Below are positions 1 through 8,797 of a DNA stretch of 64,000 bases, piece by piece. Where the stretch lies: NCBI GenBank assembly GCA_051016205.1, contig CP136534.1:2294001-2358000 (forward strand), in the 5' to 3' direction. The position numbers and the translations under genes were made by a program. Each line of letters starts with the position of its first letter. The stretch's first letter is position 1. Under the pieces are notes generated by a model, which was not told where the DNA came from, ran no database searches, and saw nothing but the letters and a program-made list of their open reading frames with translations. This stretch comes from Acuticoccus sp051016205 (GTDB lineage: Bacteria; Pseudomonadota; Alphaproteobacteria; Rhizobiales; Amorphaceae).

Positions 1-14
1 CTAAACGTTGACAT

Positions 15-86
15 GGATGGCTCCTTTGCTCGGGACAAGGACATCCCAACTTTGGCGCATCGCGTCGCCGGGGGCAGGAGCCATCC
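15..86. repeat. 11-bp inverted repeat, possible IS end or MITE remnant
   Basis: GGATGGCTCCT at 15-25 and its exact reverse complement at 76-86 enclose 50 bp. The second arm lies just before the point where IS630 homology begins, so one arm may be the terminus of another insertion sequence that cut into the IS630 copy. Family not recognised. Confidence 0.4.
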
Positions 87-96
87 ACACCATCAA

Positions 97-251
97 TTGA
101 GCAGGCCTTCGCCAAGCTCAAGGCGCTTCTGAAGCGCGCTGCCGCCCGCACCGTAGACGATCTGTGGCTTGCCATACGCCAAGCCATTGACGCCATTAAA
201 CCCGAAGACGCCTCCGCCTTCTTCAAAGCATGCGGCTATGAGCCAGAATGA
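97..251 (+). pseudogene. IS630-family transposase, C-terminal fragment
   Basis: The frame reads from IEQAFAKLKALLKR through AIDAIKPEDASAFFKACGYEPE to TGA. The last 115 or so bases are almost identical to the 3' end of the complete IS630 copy at 53144-54093. The N-terminal part and the first two catalytic Asp residues are missing. The first 30 or so bases diverge more from the full copy than the rest, so this piece is from a related element or a recombinant. Not functional. Confidence 0.8.
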
Positions 252-266
252 TCCGAATCTGACCTA

Positions 267-356
267 GCCACGCGCTACGAAAAACACGCCGCAAACTATC
301 TCGCGCTGCTAAAACTCGCCGGCGCACGCATCTGCATGCGCTTTATGAGGTGGTGA
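267..356 (+). pseudogene. IS5-family transposase, C-terminal fragment
   Basis: A short frame reading ATRYEKHAANYLALLKLAGA then RICMRFMRW and a stop is the typical tail of IS5/IS427-group transposases. It follows the IS630 tail after only 15 bases, so two IS remnants are fused here. No catalytic residues remain. Confidence 0.7.
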
Positions 357-451
357 CCTAGGGCCTACAGCCCAGGACTAGGCCATCCCCTCATTAACGG
401 GATAGACAACATTGATTGCTTTCTTTTCGTGCCATCGACGGTTTTTGGGGG

Positions 452-1215
452 ATGCGATTGACGGCACGGTTTGATCTGTCGGATCGGGAATGGGCGATCA
501 TCGCGCCGCTGCTGCCCACGGACGTGCCTGGCGTGCCGCGCGCGGATGATCGCAAGGTCCGTTCGGGGATCTTCTGGCGTCTCAGAACAGGGGCGCCCTG
601 GGCGGACATTGCGGAGCGCTATGGCCCCCACAAGACCTGCTACAACCGCTTCGTCAGGTGGCGTCGGCGTGGTGTCTGGGAGCGTATTCTCAGAGCGGTA
701 TCAAACGCTTACGATGGCGACCTACAGATGGTCGATAGCTCTTCGGTTCGCGTTCACCAGCACGCTGCAAACGGCAAAAAAGGGGGCGATCCGGTTGCAT
801 GGGCCGTTCCCGCGGCGGCCTGACGACCAAGATCCATGCCCTCCTCGATGTCAACGGCCTGCCGATCGGTCTGAAGCGCACCGAGGGGCAGGCGCACGAC
901 GGCCGCAGCGCCGCCGACATGGTCGGCGACATCGGTGCCGGTCAGATCCTTCTCGCCGACCGGGCCTACGACGCCGACTCCCTGCGCGAGAGCCTTGCCG
1001 AGCGCGGTGCATGGGCGAATATCGCGCTCATGCCGAACCGCAAGCGCCGACCAGCGTTCAGTGCATACCTTGACCGCTACCGCAACCTCGTCGAGCGCTT
1101 CTTCAACAAACTCAAGCACTTCCGAGCCATCGCCACCCGATACGACAACGATCCAGACAACTATCTCCCCGCCATCCAGCTTGCCTCCGCCCGTATCTGG
1201 ATCCGAAATCAATGA
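452..1215 (+). CDS. IS5-family (IS427-like) transposase, made by a -1 frameshift
   Basis: DDE transposase of an IS5/IS427-type element, encoded in two overlapping frames. The first, from ATG 452 (a TTG at 416 is also possible) to 823, carries the N-terminal DUF4096-like part (LSDREWAIIAPLLP) and the first catalytic Asp in MVDSSSVRVH. The second, ending at 1215, carries the second Asp (LADRAYDAD) and the catalytic Glu (NLVERFFNKLKHFR). The frames join by a -1 shift at an A-rich run near 774-781, before GRSRGGLTTKIH, which is how this group normally makes full transposase. All three acidic residues are present, so it may be active. I could not fix the terminal inverted repeats. Confidence 0.8.
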
Positions 1216-1294
1216 GTCATCGGGTAATTCGGGGCTGCTGATCGGTCGGCTGTCGGCGACACTCCTGGGAGCTGATGCCTGTAAGGAGGGAGCC

Positions 1295-2302
1295 ATGAGC
1301 CGATACGCTGGACTGGACCTGTCGATGGAGACGACCGCGATCTGCGTAGTCGACGACGCGGGCAACAAGGTCGCCTCGATGAAGGTGGAGAGCACGCCGG
1401 CAGCGATGGCAGAGGCGCTTTCGGATATCGGTTCGGTTGAGCGCGCGGTGATCGAGACCGGGCGGATGGCGGCCGCGATCTGCCTCGGTCTCCGGGAACT
1501 CGGCATCGCTGTGGTTTGCGTTGATGCGGTCCAGGCCCACCAGAGCCTGAAGGCGATGAAGGCCAACAAGACCGATCCGAGCGATGCAGCGGGCCTGGCG
1601 CAGCTGGCACGGACCGGCTTCACCAAGGAGGTGCACGTCAAGTCGGCCCCGGCGCAGGGCGTGCGATCGGTGATCACGGCCCGTTCGCACCTCGTCGAAG
1701 CCCGCGTCCGGCTGGACAACACGATCCGCGGATTGTGCGTGTCGTTCGGCATCAAGGTCGGTCCCGGCCAGGGCAAGGACTTCGTCACCCGCGCCGAGGT
1801 GGCGACCGGTGTGCCAGGCCTCGGCGAGGCGATCGCATCGCTTCTCGCTGTGCGCGAACGGCTGGTTCAGCAGATCAGAGAACTCGACCGTGTGCTCATC
1901 GCGCTCAGCCGCCGGTCGAGCGCCTGCCAGATCCTCATGAGCATCCCCGGTGTGGGGGTGCAGACCGCAGCAGCCTTCGCCGCCGCGGTCGACGACGCCA
2001 GCCGCTTCAAGCGCTCCCGCTCGGTCGGCGCCACCTTCGGCCTGGTGCCTAAACGCCATCAATCCGGCGAGCTGGACTGGGTCGGCCGAATCACCAAGCA
2101 AGGTGACGCGATGGTGCGCAAACTTCTCTACGAGGCCGCCAACTCCATCCTTACCCGCAGCCGCCGGACCTTTGATTTAAAGACGTGGGCGCTAAAGATC
2201 GCGCGACGACGCGGGCTGAGAAAGGCCCGCGTCGCGCTGGCCCGCCGCCTTGGGGTGATCATGCATGCGATGCTGCGCGACGGCACTTTGTTTGAGGCCT
2301 GA
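1295..2302 (+). CDS. IS110-family transposase
   Basis: A 335-residue DEDD transposase. The N-terminal RuvC-like domain has D8 (GLDLS), E54 (VIETG) and D94/D97 (NKTDPSDAAGLAQLA). The C-terminal Transposase_20 part contains ILMSIPGVGVQTAAAFAAAV, and the tail is basic. Start ATG 1295 follows TAAGGAGGG at a good distance. It sits between the IS5 element and the IS3 element with about 80 bp before and 110 bp after it. IS110 elements are guided by a bridge RNA from a non-coding end; 2303-2411 has only one weak hairpin (GTCCC with GGGAC), so I do not annotate one here. Appears intact. Confidence 0.88.
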   Translation: MSRYAGLDLSMETTAICVVDDAGNKVASMKVESTPAAMAEALSDIGSVERAVIETGRMAAAICLGLRELGIAVVCVDAVQAHQSLKAMKANKTDPSDAAGLAQLARTGFTKEVHVKSAPAQGVRSVITARSHLVEARVRLDNTIRGLCVSFGIKVGPGQGKDFVTRAEVATGVPGLGEAIASLLAVRERLVQQIRELDRVLIALSRRSSACQILMSIPGVGVQTAAAFAAAVDDASRFKRSRSVGATFGLVPKRHQSGELDWVGRITKQGDAMVRKLLYEAANSILTRSRRTFDLKTWALKIARRRGLRKARVALARRLGVIMHAMLRDGTLFEA

Positions 2303-2464
2303 GAGGGAGTCGTCTGAGAAGGCCAGAAGGGTGTGGCGTTCGCTGACCCGATGGCGGTGTCCCGAGAGGGGACGCAGGGACGGATGAGTTGCGAACGTAG
2401 CGGATGGGCCTTGAACCGCACCGGGTCTGCCGGAGGCTCCAACTCCTGAGTAGGATGGAGCCTT

Positions 2465-2791
2465 ATGAGCAAGACGACGAACAAATATTCGCCTGAGGTG
2501 CGCGAGCGCGCGGTGCGGCTGGTTTTGGACAATGAGCACCAGCACGTGTCCCGCTGGGCGGCGATCTTGTCGATCTCCTCGAAGGTCGGCTGCGCGGCGC
2601 AGACGCTGAACGAGTGGGTCAAGAAGGCCGAGATCAACAGCGGCAGGCGGCCCGGTGTGCCGAACGAGATGGCCGAGAAGATGAAGGCGCTGGAGCGGGA
2701 GAACCGCGAGTTGCGCCAGGCGAACGAGATCCTGCGCAAAGCATCGGCGTATTTCGCCCAGGCGGAGCTCGACCGCCGGTCGAAGACATGA
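2465..2791 (+). CDS. IS3-family transposase OrfA (DNA-binding)
   Basis: A 108-residue OrfA. Helix-turn-helix at about residues 8-55 (YSPEVRERAVRLVL ... VGCAAQTLNEWVKKAE), followed by a leucine-zipper-like coiled coil (MKALERENRELRQANEILRK) at about 74-93 used for multimerisation. Its TGA overlaps the ATG of orfB as ATGA (2788-2791), and in this family a -1 frameshift before that point makes the OrfAB fusion transposase. Close homology to the decayed OrfA at 19283 on the minus strand. Confidence 0.9.
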   Translation: MSKTTNKYSPEVRERAVRLVLDNEHQHVSRWAAILSISSKVGCAAQTLNEWVKKAEINSGRRPGVPNEMAEKMKALERENRELRQANEILRKASAYFAQAELDRRSKT

Positions 2792-3693
2792 TCGCCTTCA
2801 TCGACGATCACCGGGCCGAGCACGGGGTCGAGCCGATCTGCAAGGTGCTGCCGATCGCCCCGTCCACCTACCACGATCATGTGATGAAGCGGGCCGATCC
2901 GACGCGCCGCTCACCGCGGGCGCGCCGCGATGCCGAACTGCGGCCTAAGATCAGGCGCGTGTTCGACGCCAACTTCCAAGTCTACGGGGTGCGCAAAGTC
3001 TGGCGGCAGATGCGTCGAGAAGGCTTCCAAGTCGCGCGCTGCACCGTCGCCAGGCTGATGAAGGAGATGGGGATCGAAGGCATTGTCCGGGGTAAACGGG
3101 TTCGAACGACGATTCCCAACAAGGCCGCGCCATGCCCGCTCGACCGGGTCAACCGCCAGTTCCGGGTGCCCGCTCCGAACATGCTTTGGGTGAGCGACTT
3201 CACCTACGTCGCGACGTGGCAGGGCTTCGTCTATGTCGCGTTCGTCATCGACGCATACGCCCGCCGCATCGTCGGCTGGCGGGCCAGTCGGACCGCCCAT
3301 GCCGGCTTCGTCCTCGATGCCCTGGAGCAGGCCGTTCACCAGCGTCGGCCGGCAAAAGGAAAAGGCCTGGTGCATCATTCCGACAGGGGGTCGCAATATC
3401 TTGCGATTCGCTACACTGAGCGCTTGGCCGAGGCAGGCATCGAGCCTTCAGTCGGCAGCGTCGGCGACAGCTACGACAACGCACTGGCGGAGACGATCAA
3501 CGGCCTCTTCAAAGCGGAGGTCGTCCACCGGCGCGGACCATGGCGCAGCTTCGAGGCCATTGAGTACGCCACCCTCGAATGGGTCGACTGGTTCAACAAC
3601 CGTCGCATTCTCGAGCCCATCGGGAGCATCCCGCCTGCCGAGGCGGAAGCCAACTACTACGCAGCTCTGGAAATGCATCGGGTGGCCGCGTAG
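2788..3693 (+). CDS. IS3-family transposase OrfB (integrase catalytic domain)
   Basis: A 301-residue OrfB with an HTH_21-like N-terminal segment and an rve integrase core. The catalytic residues are D137 (WVSDFTY), D199 (HHSDRGSQY) and E235 (NALAETINGLFKAEV), in the DDE spacing expected of IS3. The C-terminal WVDWFNNRRILEPIGSIPPAEAEA is standard. The frame opens upstream to about 2614, as needed for an OrfAB fusion. Intact. Confidence 0.92.
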   Translation: MIAFIDDHRAEHGVEPICKVLPIAPSTYHDHVMKRADPTRRSPRARRDAELRPKIRRVFDANFQVYGVRKVWRQMRREGFQVARCTVARLMKEMGIEGIVRGKRVRTTIPNKAAPCPLDRVNRQFRVPAPNMLWVSDFTYVATWQGFVYVAFVIDAYARRIVGWRASRTAHAGFVLDALEQAVHQRRPAKGKGLVHHSDRGSQYLAIRYTERLAEAGIEPSVGSVGDSYDNALAETINGLFKAEVVHRRGPWRSFEAIEYATLEWVDWFNNRRILEPIGSIPPAEAEANYYAALEMHRVAA

Positions 3694-3732
3694 CTAAGAC
3701 AAATCGGCCTCCGGGATTTCCGGTACAGTTCA

Positions 3733-4624
3733 CCTGGCCCGCCAGAGCCCGCTTCGAGTCATTGCACCACCCGCCCTTGTGAGACCCCATAGCGCACGGC
3801 GTTCAATACCTCGCGGACCGTCAGTGCGGACAGATCAATAAACCCTCGACGGCACACCGCAACACCAGAGCGAATTACAGATCCATCACCTAAGGTGCAA
3901 CATTCAAATCTGTCGCTGCGTCGCCTGGTTACATAGCCCTGCGCCCGAGTACTATTTGCGCCGGTAAAAGAGGCCGCTTTGTCGCTGCGCGGCTTTTCAG
4001 ACGTCTCGGGCTCGGAGGTCGGCTTGGGGTGGCAATATCGGGCGTTTCAGGGTGGTCGGTTTGACGATGATGCACGTGTCGAGCGCGATTGTGTTGGGTC
4101 AGCTTTTTGGCCAGTTGTCCATTGGCATGGACCGTGGCCACAGGGCTTTGCAGCATGGGACCCATGGTTGGCGGGGGTATTGAAGCTGCAAACAGACACA
4201 AGTCGGACAGGAGAACGAACAAGACCCCGCGGTGAGCGGCACACCTCAGGGCATTGTCAGCGTTTTGCCTTTGGAAATAACGGTTTGTGGAGGACTTCGC
4301 GTGGCGTATTAATGATGAGGCTCAAAAACTGCATCCGGTAAGCTTTTTACCAGCACTCGGAAGTCTTTTGTATTTGTTTCGTTCGGCCGAACTGGCGACG
4401 AGACCGCAGTGGGACCAAGCGGGTCAGACTGCGGCGCGAAGGTGGATCCAAAGGCAGCCTTCGCAAACGCGCAGCGCCCGAATTACTTCATCCCGCGCCG
4501 TCTTCAGAAACGCTGCCAGCCGGCGATCCTATGGCAATCGCGCGGAGCCTTTATTCACGCTTGAAATAGGCGTCCGGCATACGCCTCGGTCTCCTTCGAC
4601 TTCTCCGCTCTGTGTACCGACCAT
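3733..4624. other. Stretch without a recognisable gene
   Basis: About 890 bp between the IS3 right end and the ParB-like pseudogene. Short open frames exist on both strands, but none shows a family signature, a ribosome binding site or a consistent coding pattern that I can defend. Probably decayed sequence. Confidence 0.5.
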
Positions 4625-5032
4625 GTGCTGATCGACGCGCTGCAGGTCTCCAAACGCAACCCGCCCACGCACACCAAGGCGCAGATCCCTAAACTATCAG
4701 CGTCCATCTCTGAATTCCGCTTTCTGATCCCCGTCCTTCTCGACGGGCAGCGTCGGACCCTCGACGGACATGCCCGTGTGGACGCCGCCAAACGACTTCA
4801 CATGACCACAGTCCCGACGGTGCGCGTTGATCACCTTAACGACGCGCAAAGCGCCTAAATGGTCGCCGACAACCGCCTTGCCGATATTGGTGGCCGGGAC
4901 ATGGAATTCTTGGTGGCCGACCTCGATGCGTTCACCGCTTTTGTTGCCCGTGCCTTTGCAGCAACGCGGGAAGTCTCAGACGCTGAGGCGCTCCACTATG
5001 TCTTTGTGGTTGGCGCCACATCGGAGAGATGA
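4625..5032 (+). pseudogene. ParB/Srx-like N-terminal domain protein, interrupted by a stop
   Basis: From GTG 4625 the frame gives the ParB-like nuclease signature: LQVSKRNPPTHTKAQIPKLS, then FLIPVLLDGQRRTLDGHAR, VDAAKRLHMTTVPTVRVDHL. An in-frame TAA at 4856-4858 follows NDAQSA, and the same frame continues MVADNRLADIGGRDMEFLVA, which is the usual next block of this family (normally ...YVLADNRLAE). A Tyr-to-stop change is therefore likely. The frame ends at 5032, far short of the C-terminal DNA methylase or phage-type domains these proteins often have. Probably a remnant of a phage or plasmid ParB-domain/methyltransferase gene. Confidence 0.7.
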
Positions 5033-5271
5033 CCAACGCGAGTGCCAAGATTCCGCCAAGTGGCCCCGCCGACGATCGACCACGTTGGTGCCCCGCTGAT
5101 GGTATTGAAGACTACGCCGTTGAGGAGTGCGTATTAGGTAGCAGATGCAGCAATTGTTCGTCAGGTATCTGATTTGATTGCGGGACTGGGTGCTCGCTTC
5201 ATCGGTTGCGATGGTGTGCAGGATAGAACAAAGTAGAAATATCAAATCAGCTTGGGTCGGAGGCGTTTTCG

Positions 5272-5815
5272 GTGGCGCAGCACTTCCTGCTTTCGACGGC
5301 TGCACCGGCCGGAGAAATAGAGTGCTCCGGTTTGTGCCGCTTGTGAGTAATTGCACATGTAACATTCGTCTACGCGGCGGCGCTTCATATGCGCCGCCTG
5401 TCATTGCCGATTTGCGCGTCACGTCTGGAACGATCTTCGCGTCCCGCAAGCTTTCCTTCGTAGATAGTCTCGGCGCCATCTGCCTGTTCTTGAACGCCTC
5501 GAAAGGGCTCTCGGTGGTGCAGGTGTCCCGAGATCTCAACATACAGAACAAGACGGCCTTTGTGCTTATGCGAAAGCTGCGCGAAGCGCTGGCCGCAGAG
5601 ATGCGTGAGATCGAACGCGTCGGCGAGGTGAAAATCGATGGCGCAGCGTTCGGCGGGCATGTTCGTCCGGCCAACGCCCGTGAAGATCGTATTGATCAGC
5701 GCTTGCTCGCGAACTGGAGCGGCAAGCGCTGCATCTACTACCTTGCGGCAGCGCGGTGGACCCACGCTTCCCCGGACATTTATGCGCAAAGCTGTTTGCG
5801 GTCTGGCCCTTCTTG
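5272..5815 (+). pseudogene. IS1595-family (ISXO2-like) transposase, decayed
   Basis: A GTG at 5272 gives VAQHFLLSTAA, the usual start of IS1595 transposases. After a deletion of the zinc-finger region and a frame change come VTSGTIFASRKLSFVDSL, LSVVQVSRDLNIQNKTAFVL and KLREALAAEM, then a catalytic-core-like KIDGAAFGGHVRPANAREDR. Homology stops around 5760-5815 before the rest of the DDE core. At least one internal deletion and one frameshift; not functional. Confidence 0.75.
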
Positions 5816-5999
5816 AAGATGCCGTGGCTGACCATGTAGCGGGCGCGCTGCTTCTCGGCTCGGTGAATAGGCGGATCGTCGCATCGGTGTGGGCCAGGGC
5901 ATCCCATACCGCCGTGATCCGCGCCTCGTACGTTCCGACCCGACAATGGATCTCGGCGCGCTTGTTCGTTAGCGTTTGGACAACCAGCAGATTGGCCAT
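5775..5999 (-). pseudogene. Fragment of a small conserved alphaproteobacterial protein
   Basis: On the minus strand, ATG 5999 gives MANLLVVQTLTNKRAEI and then WDALAHTDATIRLF, matching a small protein family (KRAEI ... LxHxDATIRLF) of unknown function found near mobile elements. After a frame change, RYMVSHGIFKKGQTA follows before homology ends against the IS1595 piece. Function unknown. Identified from memory of the family pattern only. Confidence 0.4.
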
Positions 6000-6393
6000 G
6001 CCCCCATCGAAGCGCCGAAACCGCCGCATTGCGCACCCCCGAAGTTGGTGCATCTGCTACTTTCGTCCAAAGCATTTCCTCGCGCATTCGAGCGTTGACG
6101 CTCTCGATTAAACCGAGTTCTCCGTCATGGCTTGGCGGCTTTGCATCCACGATGCGGGGCGAGGACGTTGTAAAAGAGAACCGCGAACTGGACTGGCGCT
6201 AACCGAGTCAGGCAGGGATGGGGTGGCTACTCCGCCTGGCTTCGCGCGATCGAAGAACGGGCGATCGCTGGCCAGCACCTTGTGCTTCAGGACAGAATTG
6301 TCCCGATCGCGCGAAGTTCCGCTCGTGTTTGGATTAAACTGTTCTCGCGGTTTCGGATGGCGACCTGCCCCGTCATCCAGAATGTCCGGTGAA

Positions 6394-6588
6394 GACGCGC
6401 TTTATCTACCGGGGGCACTCGGTGCCATCGGCGAGTTTGTCGAGCACGTCAACCATCGCCGATGCCAGGAGAGCCTCGGCGACATCAGCCCGGCCGGCGT
6501 TTGCTTCGGTCGGTCTCGGGTTATCTTCATCGAGCGACAAAAGATCGAGCAACACGCCATCAGGCGGCGCCGCTTGTTCAACGGGTAG
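6394..6588 (+). pseudogene. IS3-family transposase, C-terminal fragment
   Basis: The frame reads LYLPGALGAIGEFVEHVNHR then RCQESLGDISPAGVCFGRSR and IEQHAIRRRRLFNG, the typical tail of IS3-group OrfB proteins (EFVEHYNHRRYHESL ... PADVYFGR). The catalytic domain is missing. Just upstream on the minus strand (about 6060-6125) a few residues, LIESVNARMREEML, look like part of another transposase, so at least two elements have been cut together here. Confidence 0.7.
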
Positions 6589-6915
6589 CGCGCCGCTTTA
6601 CTCAAACCCTGAGCCAGGACGCTCCATATCGTCACGGCATTCGATGTCCCAGCGTATCTGACGACGCATAGCCAGTCGTGGTAAGAATTTACACCGTCAT
6701 GCCGGGTCGATTCTCGATATCGACGTGGCCGGTTATTGCAGTGCCATTGTCAGGTGAGGCTTGCATGGGCGAGCACCCAGGCGTAATTGCGTGCTACCGA
6801 CATGGACCTTGCGAATACTATGGGCCACACCACCTTCTCTCGCGATCATTGCCACCGCAAGGTCAATGGCAAGAAACTTGGAAACGATGGATCAGATCTT
6901 CCACGCCAGGCTTCT
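6589..6915. other. Stretch without a recognisable gene
   Basis: About 330 bp between the IS3 tail and the end of the TRAP operon. No gene signature seen. It should contain the end of the dctM transcript, but I see no clear hairpin followed by a T-run. Confidence 0.5.
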
Positions 6916-8220
6916 TCACATGGAGCTCGGCAGCCAAAGCGCCAATGCCGGGAAGAGTATGATCAAAGTCAGCCGCACCAAGTCTGCGCCGAGAAAAGGA
7001 ACGACGCCGCGGAAGATCGTGGGCAAGGGAATGTCCGGCCGCACCCCGTGCATGACAAACACATTGATGCCGATGGGGGGCGTGATCATGCCGATCTCGA
7101 TCACCATGATCATGACAATGCCCCACCAGATGGGGTCGTAGCCAAGCCCCACCGTGACGAGCGGGAAGACGAACGGCAAGGTGATCACCATGGCCGCGAT
7201 CGAATCGAAGATAGCACCAAGCAAAATGTACATGGCTGCGAGTGCGAAGATGATCGCCAGCCCCGGTAGACCAAACCCCGTCACCCACTCGACCATTGCG
7301 GCCGGGAGCTGCGTGATGGTGACAAAGTTTGCGAAGATGTGGGCACCGATGAGGATAGTGTAGAGCATCCCCACGCTGTGCGCCGTCTCAGTCACGACCT
7401 TGCGCGTCGTGGCAAGGGAGAGTTTTCCGCGGGTGATGGCGATCGCGACAGTGATGACCGTCCCCGCAGCCGCCGCCTCCACCACCGTGAAGAGCCCGCC
7501 GTAGAGCCCGACGGTCATGATAAGGATCACCAAGGTGATCCCCCAGCAGGAGATCGCGATCGCCTCCGCCTCGCGCCACGTGGCGCGCTCACCCGACGGT
7601 GCGAGCGCCGGGTTGCGGGTGACAAGGAGCCGGATGGCGGCGAAGTAGATCAATATAGTGATGATACCGGGCACGATGCCGGCGATGAAGAGGTCGACCA
7701 CGAACTGTTCGGTGAGAAATGCGTAGATCAGCATGATCGACGAAGGCGGGATGAGGGACCCCAATGTCCCCCCAGCCGCGATAGTGCCAGTGCCCAGACT
7801 TTGGGCATAGCCGCGCGTCTCCATCTCAGGCAGTGCGATGCGGCCCATGGTGGCTGTGGTGGCGATGGACGATCCACAAGCGGCTCCGAAGCCGCCGCAA
7901 CCCGCAACGGTCGCCATCGCAAGCCCACCGCGACGATGGCCGATGAGGACGTTGGCGAGGCGATACAGATCGCCCGCCAAACCAGATGCACCGGCAAATG
8001 CACCCATCAGTAGGAACATCGGGATCACGAGGAGTTCGGGGCTGGAGATCGCGCTCGCCGTCTCCGTGCCGAGCATCGACAAGGCGGCCGACCAGTTGCC
8101 GGTCACGGCGTAAAACCCCACAACACCCGCCACGGCCATCGCAATGCCGATGGGGACGTGAAGTGCGATCAAACCCAGCATCCCGCAGAAGCCGAGGATC
8201 CCGATCACGATCGGATCCAC
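6916..8220 (-). CDS. dctM: TRAP transporter large permease, DctM-like (system 1)
   Basis: Large membrane subunit of a tripartite ATP-independent periplasmic transporter, which imports an organic acid or similar solute with a Na+ or proton gradient. 434 residues, the usual length. Many hydrophobic segments; family hallmarks include FLLMGAFAGASGLAGDLYRL, MATVAGCGGFGAACGSSIA, GTGTIAAGGTLGSLIPPSS near the middle and IEIGMITPPIGINVFVMHG near the C-terminus. Starts with GTG at 8220, which overlaps the TAG of the small permease by one base (TAGTG), so the two are translationally coupled. Last gene of a dctP-dctQ-dctM operon. The substrate cannot be read from the permease. Confidence 0.93.
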   Translation of the reverse strand: MDPIVIGILGFCGMLGLIALHVPIGIAMAVAGVVGFYAVTGNWSAALSMLGTETASAISSPELLVIPMFLLMGAFAGASGLAGDLYRLANVLIGHRRGGLAMATVAGCGGFGAACGSSIATTATMGRIALPEMETRGYAQSLGTGTIAAGGTLGSLIPPSSIMLIYAFLTEQFVVDLFIAGIVPGIITILIYFAAIRLLVTRNPALAPSGERATWREAEAIAISCWGITLVILIMTVGLYGGLFTVVEAAAAGTVITVAIAITRGKLSLATTRKVVTETAHSVGMLYTILIGAHIFANFVTITQLPAAMVEWVTGFGLPGLAIIFALAAMYILLGAIFDSIAAMVITLPFVFPLVTVGLGYDPIWWGIVMIMVIEIGMITPPIGINVFVMHGVRPDIPLPTIFRGVVPFLGADLVRLTLIILFPALALWLPSSM

Positions 8221-8765
8221 TAGATCCGCTCCTTGCCGCCGGACGCCTCAGTTTCCAACAGTTCGTCCTCTGCAGATCGAAAGCCCTCACCGCGGCGAAC
8301 GGCGGCCATCACCTTGCGTAAGACACTGAGCTGGATGGGAATGCAACTGGCGAGGAGGGCCGTGGCAAGTGTCCAGCTCGGCCAGACCGGGACGCGCAGA
8401 AGCCACGTGTGCTGCTGAAACTCGACAAGGCCGGCCGTGTAGCGCGCCATCTCTATTGTGATGCCGACCAGGATGAGGAGCATCACGGCCTGACCAAAGG
8501 CTTCGGTGCTCTGTCCCATTCCCCTCGGTAGTGTACGGCCGAGAAAGCGGATGGCAATGTTCTGCCGGTTGAGGATCGCCATGGGGAAGCACGAAGCTAC
8601 GATCACCGGGGCAGTGAGTTCCACAAGGTCGGAGAGGCCGAAAATGGGCGCCGATGCGAAACTTCGAGACAACGCGTCGGCCAGGATCGCGCATGACAGA
8701 GCCAACAAGCACGCCAAGCCGATGAAGGCGGCGGCCAGCGCAAGGGAAGATGCCAAGCGCTGCAT
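8220..8765 (-). CDS. dctQ: TRAP transporter small permease, DctQ-like (system 1)
   Basis: 181-residue inner-membrane subunit with four predicted membrane segments, the first near residues 5-30 and the last near 135-155. The sequence LVELTAPVIVASCFPMAILN then RQNIAIRFLGRTLPRG matches the DctQ pattern (E ... FP ... HI/NI.V). It lies 32 bp after the binding protein gene and overlaps dctM by one base. It pairs with DctM to form the transport channel. Intact. Confidence 0.9.
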   Translation of the reverse strand: MQRLASSLALAAAFIGLACLLALSCAILADALSRSFASAPIFGLSDLVELTAPVIVASCFPMAILNRQNIAIRFLGRTLPRGMGQSTEAFGQAVMLLILVGITIEMARYTAGLVEFQQHTWLLRVPVWPSWTLATALLASCIPIQLSVLRKVMAAVRRGEGFRSAEDELLETEASGGKERI

Positions 8766-8797
8766 CAGCGGTCCTACAGTCGCTCGATCCTCACCAC

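Larger units (their letters stand above)
2412..3732 (+). mobile_element. Complete IS3-family insertion sequence, 1321 bp
   Basis: Bounded by imperfect inverted repeats: left end 2412-2440 begins TGAACCGCACCGGGTCTGCC, and the right end 3705-3732 read on the other strand begins TGAACTGTACCGGAAATCCC. It contains orfA and orfB in the usual overlapping arrangement. Both frames are full length and the catalytic triad is present. A diverged, truncated relative lies at 18826-19336 in the opposite orientation. Confidence 0.85.

Noticed and set aside
754..2101. Long open frames on the strand opposite the IS5 and IS110 transposases
   Set aside because: They are typical antisense frames of GC-rich genes, show no family signature and overlap well-supported transposases.
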